Part shown: positions 40,281 to 47,315 of the stretch, in pieces
Position numbering within the stretch: position 1 is the stretch's first letter
Layout of the letters: the number at the start of each line of letters is the position of its first letter
From: Pyropia yezoensis
Taxonomy: Eukaryota > Rhodophyta > Bangiophyceae > Bangiales > Bangiaceae
Direction of reading: 5' to 3'
DNA: 64,000 nucleotides
NCBI GenBank assembly: GCA_009829735.1
Contig: CM020619.1
Coordinates: forward strand, 29,538,063 to 29,602,062
Made by a program: the position numbers and the translations under genes
Notes under the pieces: model-generated
What the model was told of the DNA's origin: nothing
Database searches by the model: none
Seen by the model: the letters and a program-made list of their open reading frames with translations, nothing else

Positions 40281-42224
40281 CTAGGCACGCATGCTAGACT
40301 CTCCCACTCCACGGCCCTCGCCCTCACGTGGAGGCGAGCGGCGAGACCCACGCCGATAACGGTCTCCACTCGTTGGAGGGGGCGGCGGCTCCAAGTCGGA
40401 ACCGTCGCGCCCCTCACGGTCGCGCAAGTAGCGCCGACCGTGGCCACTCTTCTGCCTGGTCTTGCGCGCAAGTTTGCGACGCAGACGCTGGACAGACTCC
40501 GTCTCCAACGGGGTAGAGGACTCCGAGACGGAGTAAGACAACTCGTCTTCCGACACGGAGGGAGAGCGCCGAGAGTGTCGGCGACGACGGCGAGGAGGCG
40601 AGTATGCCCGGCTCGCGCGACGTTTGCCACGCCCAAGTGGGGCTGGCTGGGGCATAATAGCCCCAATACGAGCCAACTCGGCTGTCATAAACTCCGCCAC
40701 CGACTCGCAACTCGCGGTCGCTACTGCAGTACGAACGCGCTCCTCAAGTTGAGGAGTCTCGGAACTCTGTAGGGTTGCGGTCGACGCGGCCAACCAGGAA
40801 ATGGTGCGCACCAACGTGGTGATCATCATATCTGAGGTTAGAGGCGTGGGCGGCAACACCAACTTGGGGTATACCGTCAGGAGGGTGGCCCCCAAGTTGG
40901 GGGACACCGGGGTGGAAGACTCCACGGCCACGCTGATCGGGATGTTCCCGTGAGGTTGGAAAGGAACAGGAGGAAGCGGAGGGGCCCGCCGAGGTGGCGG
41001 TACCCGGGTGTAACTGCGACCCCGACTTGGGGCTCCCGCAGTGGGTTGAGTCATGTGGTCATCATAGGACGGCACGGCCATAACTATGGGCTTGTCCGGG
41101 GGTGGCGCAGTGTGGCGATCCACCCCCGGGGCATACGGGTAGTCCCCGATGCCCAACCCCTCTCGTAGGACCACACGGCCGTCGTGAAGTTCACGAGCGA
41201 CCCACACGAACTGGCGAAGTGCGCCATCGTCCTTGGGCCCACGAGTGGGGCGGCGCAACTTGTGCTTAATGCTCTCCCACTCGATAAACTTATGGAGCCG
41301 GAGCATCTCCTCAAGTAGAGTGAGTTGTCCTGATGAGCACCCCTCAGCAACTAGCTGAGGGGTGAGCTGTTCCAAACCCTGGATGAGCCGGAGGGGGAGA
41401 TGCCAGAGCATCCCCCGCCGCTGAACACAGGACACCCAGGTCGACATGACCTCGAGGAGCCACTGGGTGGCCAACATGGCCCACACCAGGTGATCAGGGG
41501 CAGCCGTCAACATGACGGAGCCGAAGTGGTCAAGCAACCGGGGCAACAACGCCGGGAACCCGTAGGGGACCTCAACTTGAGGCCACCACTCGGGCTTCTT
41601 CGGATAGTACTGCTCCTTACTGGCAGCAGACAGTTGAGGAAACTCAAGTTGAGCCGAGGTCACCAAGTAGGGACCTCGCCGGAAGTCTTTCTCCATCCGC
41701 ACATCAAAGTGATGAGTGTGCGGATCGGCCTCGTGGAGGTACGGTGGGCGAGTTGCCACAGCGTCCCACGTGAAGGTCGGCAAGTCGCCGGGACCCGGGA
41801 TAGTTCCCCCGCGGTCCACCATGGCCTTGGCACGTTGGACGTCTTCAACCTCCTCGTCGTCCAGGAAGGCAAACTGGTCCGTCCTGAAGCCGGCCGGGAA
41901 CCCGACCCTATGGGGATACTTCTCCCGTAGGCGGTCCCATACCCGGCCCATCGCTGCGCCAAGTCGGCCACAGCGAAGAACAGTCAACCCCTCCTCATAA
42001 AGAGGCCAAGCGGGGTAAAACCACCGCCCTAAGGCCTCACGCGGGACAACTTGTCCCGCCTCCGGGGGAGACCCCGCCGTCAACCCAAAGCCGGGTGACG
42101 CGGGAGTCCCATCCCCCGGAGCGATCGCGGAGCCCCCGCCGGAAGTCCCGGCGGGTGCTGCACCGTAGGAGGTGTCCTCCATGCGCTCGTCAAGAGAGTC
42201 CGTCTCCACTCCCGGAGTCGCCAT
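40281..42224 (-). CDS. E1 antisense accessory protein (aORF1)
   Basis: A 647-residue frame on the strand opposite gag-pol, between pol and the 3' LTR. The start MATPGVETDSLDERMEDTSY (ATG at 42,224) has a strong GCCATGG context two bases after a hairpin. Regions: Gly/Pro-rich N-terminus; globular, Trp-rich domain about 60-400, including GPYLVTSAQLEFP (184-196), KKPEWWPQVEVPYGFP and VQRRGMLWHLP (267-277); Pro-rich linker; Arg/Ser-rich basic tail about 545-630, suggesting nuclear localisation or nucleic-acid binding. No signal peptide or clear membrane helix, so it is not an obvious envelope protein. The first 119 codons of the copy in E3 differ at 14 positions, 12 of them synonymous, which is strong evidence that it is translated. 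Function unknown. Confidence 0.85.
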   Translation of the reverse strand: MATPGVETDSLDERMEDTSYGAAPAGTSGGGSAIAPGDGTPASPGFGLTAGSPPEAGQVVPREALGRWFYPAWPLYEEGLTVLRCGRLGAAMGRVWDRLREKYPHRVGFPAGFRTDQFAFLDDEEVEDVQRAKAMVDRGGTIPGPGDLPTFTWDAVATRPPYLHEADPHTHHFDVRMEKDFRRGPYLVTSAQLEFPQLSAASKEQYYPKKPEWWPQVEVPYGFPALLPRLLDHFGSVMLTAAPDHLVWAMLATQWLLEVMSTWVSCVQRRGMLWHLPLRLIQGLEQLTPQLVAEGCSSGQLTLLEEMLRLHKFIEWESIKHKLRRPTRGPKDDGALRQFVWVARELHDGRVVLREGLGIGDYPYAPGVDRHTAPPPDKPIVMAVPSYDDHMTQPTAGAPSRGRSYTRVPPPRRAPPLPPVPFQPHGNIPISVAVESSTPVSPNLGATLLTVYPKLVLPPTPLTSDMMITTLVRTISWLAASTATLQSSETPQLEERVRTAVATASCESVAEFMTAELARIGAIMPQPAPLGRGKRRASRAYSPPRRRRRHSRRSPSVSEDELSYSVSESSTPLETESVQRLRRKLARKTRQKSGHGRRYLRDREGRDGSDLEPPPPPTSGDRYRRGSRRSPPREGEGRGVGESSMRA

Positions 42225-42226
42225 GG

Positions 42227-42247
42227 CTCTCCCCAAGTTGGGGAGAG
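42227..42247 (-). promoter_or_regulatory. Hairpin just upstream of aORF1 start
   Basis: An 8-bp perfect stem (CTCTCCCC/GGGGAGAG) with a 5-nt loop (AACTT on the minus strand), ending two bases before the ATG. The identical hairpin precedes the start in E3. It could affect scanning or initiation. Confidence 0.6.
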
Positions 42248-42548
42248 ACGCTCTGGCTATCGCAGCACGAGACCCGCCTCGAGTTGAGGGGGACTCGGAT
42301 CGTGGGTATACGGGTGGCCTCCCCAGCGTGGGGCGGCCCAGTGGAAGGTGAAGGGGAGGTGGTGGTGATGGTGAAGTGTGAACTGAGGAGAGCAAGCTGC
42401 CGAGTGGGCAAGCTTGAGGAGAGGGGCGGTCAACGTGACCGCCTCCACATCCGTGTTACGTACTCGATGGGGGACAGCAAGTCGCGCCCCCAACGCCGAG
42501 ACGTGCGTTTACGCACCCCCTCACAGGGCCGACCGGGTCGGTCGGAAC

Positions 42549-42562
42549 TGAGGAGAGGGGAG
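42549..42562 (+). other. E1 polypurine tract
   Basis: GAGGAGAGGGGAG lies directly before the 3' LTR, as expected for the plus-strand DNA primer. Confidence 0.8.
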
Positions 42563-43031
42563 TGTGGCAGTATTGACCCCCAGGTACGGGGGCAACACGT
42601 GCCATGCAAGGGGCGGCAGGCCACTAGCCTGATCCGTTCCTCCCCCTGCATTTGGGTCCATATTCCCTAAGTTTGGGATAGTTAGCTTAGTAGTAAATCC
42701 AACTTGGATTTGAGGGTTTTCTGCATTTATCGTCTTGAATTTTCGTGTGGCCCGGTGGGCAGGTGCTGGGGTGGGAGATTCTGAGTGGCGAGATTCTGAG
42801 TGGACCCTGGGGGGATAAGGGGAGGGACAGCGGGGCTTGGCCCTGCGTCCCCGTCCCGACCAAGAAACTGTTGGACCACACACCATCTTCTTGCTTGTCC
42901 GTGGGGGGTTTGCCCCACAACAGGGACAGAGTGTGTGCGACTTGCACTTCTTCCGGTTCCCCCGACACGGGAGGCAGCCCTGGCACACCGCCCCAACTTG
43001 GGTGCCGTGTGTGCTTGTGGTTTTTGCCACA
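42563..43031 (+). repeat. E1 3' LTR
   Basis: 469 bp, two differences from the 5' LTR, followed by the ACCAC target duplication. Confidence 0.97.
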
Positions 43032-43747
43032 ACCACCACCGCCACCCCTTCCCCTCCTACCCACAACCCCGCACCGGCGGCTGAGGCCACGGTCGTCCCC
43101 TGAGCAGGGGCGCGCTGCCGCAGCGGCCGCCCTCCCCTCCCCGGCGCGCCCCACCGACGGCACCCCCTTCCCCTCCGCGGCGGCGGTGACGGTGGCGGCG
43201 GCGGCGGCGGCAACAACCCTCAGAAGCTGCCGCCGGTCTGTGCGAGCTGCTGACCCCCCCCGCCCCCCCGCCGGTCGGTGCGCACCTGCCCGGGCAATGG
43301 CAGGAGTGGCGGTGGGCGAGGCGTCGCTGCGACTTGTGGCCGTGGGGGTGCTGCTCCCCCGCTCCCCCCCCAGGCATCCCTTTGCGGCACGCCAGTCTTT
43401 TCGTTCGAATGGGGCGGTCCGTTTAAGATCCTTCGTCATTACTTGATGACGACAAGGATTTCTCTTTTTCAGGTAGCGGTGCGGGTGGTGATGCTTTGGG
43501 TGACGGGGACGATGATGTGAACGCGCTTATCGGGGGGGAGGTTGGGTCGGTGTTGGGCCCCGGGGACGCGCCGGAAGGCCGATCGAGGGACGATGAAGAT
43601 GAATCGTTTCTGCAAACCGTGCTCATCGCACTGCTGCTCTCCGCAGGGGCACGAGACATTACGTACAGTGCCCTACCAAAAGTTTTTACCCACTTGGGCC
43701 ACGACTCGACGAGACTGAAATCTGTCGCTATCAAATCGCCGTTTTTA

Positions 43748-44820
43748 CTAGTACTTCGTGGGGAAACCCTTGGCTTTGACAACTGCGGCCAGGCGTCGCG
43801 GCATAGAAGAGACAAGACCGGCAAAGTAAGATTGCGGGATAGCATCCCACACCCGCTGCAACGCCAGGAACAGCTCCTCCTTGTCCTTAGGGGCGGGCTC
43901 AATCGCCCGGACGTGGCGCTCAAGGTAGTCCCAAGCGCTCTCCAGGCAGTTCAAATCGGGGCTTTGAGGCACCCATGGCAGGCAGCGCAGCCCCAGGTCC
44001 TGCCGCACCTGGCAGCTGGTACGAGCCGTATGCGGGGGCGCCATGTCCTCCTGAAGCAAGAAAGCGTTGGTAGACCCGAAGAGGCGGAGGAGATGTGGGT
44101 AGGCTTCAAACACCAGCATCTCTTAGTAGGCCGCGGCGTTCGTCGACCCATCGATGAACACCAATGGTGTGCGCCCACGGCTGCAGATGCCAGTCCATAC
44201 CATCGCGCTCCCCCTCCCAGACTTGAAGGTAGGCGAGAGGCACTCAGGAAGCCACTTTTCTCCCGAGCCGCGCCACACGCGAGCGTGCGTCCGAGGTCCG
44301 CGGACCTCAAATCGGCTCTCATCGGAAAAGACGACGCCGGTCCATTCGTCGGTCCAGTAAAGGCGGCGGCGCGCCCACGTCAGCTGCTTGCGCCGGTTGA
44401 TTGACCCCACATAAGGCTTTGCCGCCGGCCGACGGGACGCAAAGTCAGCCCCATGCAGGCGACGACGAAGTGTTGACAGTGGCACCGGCTTGTGACACCC
44501 AGTGATCTAGGCAGCTCGCAATTTGGCTTGTGACACCCAGTGTTGCAGGCAGCTCGCAATTCGGCCAGGGTAGCGTAGCGCCCAGAGCGGACAATCCTCA
44601 GCAGGCGCCGCGAGCCTCGATCATCGACAAGCGGCGGCCTCCCGGAGCGAGTGGGGCGGGCAGTGTGGCCATTTCGGCGCACGCGCTTCGCAATATGGGC
44701 CACGGTTGACTTTTTAACGCCAACCTGGCGCGCCATAACCCCATTGGATAGCCCACGAAGGGTCAGCTCCTCAATGGTGGTCCGCTCCGCCGCGGACACG
44801 CACCGGTAGCGCTTCCCCAT
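43748..44820 (-). pseudogene. Tc1/mariner transposase, frameshifted
   Basis: Starts MGKRYRCVSAAERTTIEEL (ATG at 44,820), with an HTH including GVMARQVGVKKSTVAHIAKRV, a second HTH region with a GRP-type motif (SGRPPLVDD), then catalytic VVFSDESRFEV, EDMAPPHTA and VPQSPDLNCLESAWDYLERHV, the Tc1 DDE signature. Two lesions: a 38-bp tandem duplication near 44,489-44,564, which shifts the frame between the DNA-binding and catalytic parts, and an in-frame TAA near 44,120-44,122. The stop is TAG at 43,748. The element is therefore non-autonomous as read. Confidence 0.88.
44489..44564 (+). repeat. 38-bp tandem duplication inside Tc1 transposase
   Basis: Two copies of a 38-bp unit beginning TTGTGACACCCAGTG and ending in GCAGCTCGCAATT, with a few differences. 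38 is not a multiple of three, which explains the frame change. Confidence 0.85.
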
Positions 44821-45974
44821 GGCGATCTTGTCGCAAAAAGGGGGGAGAATGGCTGACGCAGTAGCCGAAGGCCGAGAAGAAGGGCGGCACAATGCCCCGA
44901 AATGGCCGGGTTTATTGGACTTTGTGAATAGAGCCCGAGTGTGATCGCCTCAGATGCAGGGGTGGGAAAAAACTTTTTGGAGGGCACTGTACGTGCGTGA
45001 CAACGGGCGGATCTGGGAGGCTCAGCTCCGTCGTGACGATGCCTCTTCTTACAAGAGAGTGCGCATGACCCAGAGCTCGTTGGACGCTCTTCTCTCACAA
45101 GTGCTCTTGTTCCTGCGCACGGCAGGAGACGGTGTCGTGGGACGGCCGCCGACCATAGACCCTCATATCAGGCTGCAAGTTGTGCTGTCCTGGCTTGGAC
45201 AGAGGGGTAGCCATTTTACTGCTTTTTAATAGGGCAGACATGGCCGAGGCTACTATCACGCCGATCATGAGAGAGGTTGTCCACGGGACTCTCGCGGCAC
45301 TCCCCGGCCCTCGCTTCACATCCTCGGATGCCAGGAAGGCTGCGGTGGCCCGCGGCTTCACTGGGCGCCTGGGGTGCCGCATTAGTGGGGTAGCTGGGGC
45401 CATTGATGGCTGTCTCATCCCCATCAGCACTCCGCCAGCGAAGTACAAGGCTGCCTTCAATACGAGAAAGTGCTTTTAGGGTATCTACATGTTGGCCACA
45501 GTTGACGCAGATAAGCGCTTTCTGTAGGTGCGGACGGAGCTACGCGGATCCATGGCAGACAGCCGTGGGTTCAGAGAGAGCGCCTGGTACGAGAAGCAGG
45601 TAAGCTCTCGACCGCACCTCCACCCAGGGTACACCTTGTTGGGGGATGGGGGCTGCGCGCTCGAAACTTGGCTGCTGAAGGCTTACCCCGGGGACCAGCT
45701 CACGTCACCCAAGAGGCGGCTGTACAACTTTTCCGTGTGCTCACCTCGCGCTGTTGTAGAGAACCCTTTTGGTGTGCTGAAAGGCCGCTGGCGTGTGCTT
45801 CACTCGGGGGTCTCATGCGATACCGAGTTTGCTCCCTATGTCGCGGAGGCCTCCGTGCGTTTGCACAACTTCCTGGTGGAGCAAGGCGACGGGCGGCGCG
45901 AGCCGGTCGACCCGCATCCAGTCGGGGGCCATGCCCCTGCCGGAAAAGACGAAGACGGATATACCTACCTGTAG

Positions 45975-46336
45975 GCAGTGCAGATGCGGGACAGCTTGGC
46001 ACAAGCTCTATGGGATGAGTAAGAAGAGGAGTAGTTCAATGGATAGAAGTACATCTTAAGAGCAAGAATCCCCCGCTGCCCCCCGCACCCCAGCTTGCCA
46101 GGCGGCCGTGGGCGGCCCTGGACATGTAGATGTAGGTCCATTCGCAGGGCCCATCCGGGCCCCAATTCTGCTGGCACAACCACACCTTCCATTGCATTTT
46201 CAAATGGCACCATTCAATGCAACACAACTCTTGCCCGGGACACTGGCGCTTGTCCACCCGCCCCCTCGCTGGTCTTTCCCCCCGCTGTGGGCGCGATGGC
46301 CGCCTGAGACTTTCCTCAGCAAGGGCGTCTATAATT
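45975..46336. other. 3' flank of PIF/Harbinger remnant
   Basis: No gene supported. A minus-strand frame here has a W-rich stretch faintly like a Myb/SANT domain, but not enough to call. The segment ends at ATT, which is repeated after the pogo-like element. Confidence 0.4.
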
Positions 46337-46361
46337 GAGGCAGTCGCGCAAAGTGACAGAT

Positions 46362-46727
46362 TGTAGCACAATAGGGTATCCGCTACACGCCCACTCTCAG
46401 GGAACACTCACCACGGGGGATCGGCACCAACGTCACCGAGAGGCCAAGGTTGCTGTCCTTGGAGCGCAAGCCACGGGACCAAGATGGGAGCCCAAATGGG
46501 AGGGGTTTGTTGTTCTGCCATGGCCGGCGGTGGATTCGCCGCCGGCCCCCTCGTTATAAACCCTCGGAGACACTACTAACTACCCTCCGCCCCAAGATGC
46601 AAGTCCCTCTGGTCATACGTAACTTATAGATACCGTGACCAGTACGGACTCTCAAATTGAAAGCCAAGGAATAGAAGTAGCCCCCCCCAGTTATTAGGGT
46701 CACAATACGGCCAACCATATTGCTACA
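46362..46727 (-). repeat. E2 3' LTR
   Basis: 366 bp. Contains an inverted repeat (GGCCGGCGG...GCCGCCGGCC, 46,522-46,547) just before a plus-strand TATA box. Confidence 0.95.
46554..46560 (+). promoter_or_regulatory. Antisense-direction TATA box in E2 3' LTR
   Basis: TTATAAA on the plus strand, preceded by a GC-rich inverted repeat. It points away from gag-pol and towards the antisense gene at 47,316. It is conserved in the other LTR (56,920-56,926). Confidence 0.5.
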
Positions 46728-46739
46728 TATCCCCCCCTT
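46728..46739 (-). other. E2 polypurine tract
   Basis: On the minus strand AAGGGGGGGATA directly precedes the 3' LTR. Confidence 0.7.
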
Positions 46740-47201
46740 AGATTCGGCCCGTCCTCGGGTCGAGTTGCATTCGGGTTACCGAATGTAAGTGGGTCGCGTG
46801 ACCGTTTACCAGTCGGGTGGGGCTTTGCGCCCTGTCGCGACAGACACCCCTTTTCGAGGTTGTCTGAGGGGGGTGCCCCCCTTTGTGTGGTACACACACG
46901 ATCCGTTTTCCGGACCGTTGAATTCCCGATGCGGGTTTCTGTTCACGACGCCCCTTTCCGAGGGGTGGTGCAAGCGGATCCGCCACCAGGCGTCTGGTGG
47001 TAGGGGGGCCCCTCTCGTGAGACGATTGAGTGGGTGGCGGGGGTTGCCCGCGTTGCGTGCGGGGCGGTTGGGAGTGAACCTCCTTGGTTACCCCGTGTGG
47101 GGGCGCGTGGCCCCGATCCAGGTGCCTGGGTGGAGCGCCCTCGTAGCTCGGCTGGCGCGGGTCGTCCCGCGCTACCGTATCGCTCGTTTCGAGCTGTGTG
47201 G

Positions 47202-47208
47202 TTATAAG
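47202..47208 (+). promoter_or_regulatory. TATA-like box upstream of aORF2
   Basis: TTATAAG lies 108 bp before the aORF2 ATG, which would give a short leader of about 80 bases if used. Confidence 0.45.
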
Positions 47209-47315
47209 CGCGGGTGCCCGCGCTTCCCTGGCTCGTCCGCGCGAGCGTTCCTCGTACCGGGTCGAGCCGGTTGCGGCTTTCTGGCGCGGGACGCCCCTGC
47301 TACCCCGGTTTCACC

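Larger units (their letters stand above)
33655..43031 (+). mobile_element. E1: complete Ty3/gypsy chromovirus with antisense gene
   Basis: A 9,377-bp LTR retrotransposon. The LTRs (33,655-34,123 and 42,563-43,031) are both 469 bp, start TGTGGCA, end TGCCACA and differ at two bases, so insertion is recent. The 5-bp target duplication ACCAC is present at 33,650-33,654 and 43,032-43,036. Order: 5' LTR, primer-binding site, gag, pol (protease, reverse transcriptase, RNase H, integrase, chromodomain), an antisense gene, polypurine tract, 3' LTR. All three coding frames are open. The chromodomain places it with chromoviruses, which use it to target chromatin. Confidence 0.97.
43666..44989 (-). mobile_element. 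Tc1/mariner element nested in PIF/Harbinger gene
   Basis: 1,324 bp with terminal inverted repeats starting CAGTGCCCT and near-identical for about 28 bases, flanked by TA at 43,664-43,665 and 44,990-44,991. With the duplicated TA the insertion adds 1,326 bp, a multiple of three, so the host transposase frame is the same on both sides. Confidence 0.93.
43473..45974 (+). pseudogene. PIF/Harbinger transposase, broken, with Tc1 inserted
   Basis: A DDE_Tnp_4-type transposase. A splice-acceptor-like TTCTCTTTTTCAG ends at 43,472. Coding runs to 43,665, is interrupted by a Tc1 element, and resumes in the same frame at 44,992 (WEAQLRRDDASSYKRVRMTQSSLDALL). Catalytic motifs are GAIDGCLIPI, LLGDGGCALETWLL and VVENPFGVLKGRWR. 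Damage beyond the insertion: a frame change near 45,210-45,230, and in-frame TAG codons at 45,477 and 45,525, each where CAG would fit. The final stop is at 45,972-45,974. The ends of the element and its TSD were not located. Upstream exons may lie before 43,440 or have been separated by E1. Confidence 0.82.

Noticed and set aside
40281-42224. Envelope gene in the classic position after pol
   Set aside because: The frame is on the opposite strand and lacks a signal peptide, clear membrane helix or glycoprotein features.
46036-46335. Minus-strand frame with LKMQWKVW, faintly like the Myb/SANT partner protein of Harbinger elements
   Set aside because: Only a few residues fit, downstream part does not match, and the E2 LTR interrupts it.
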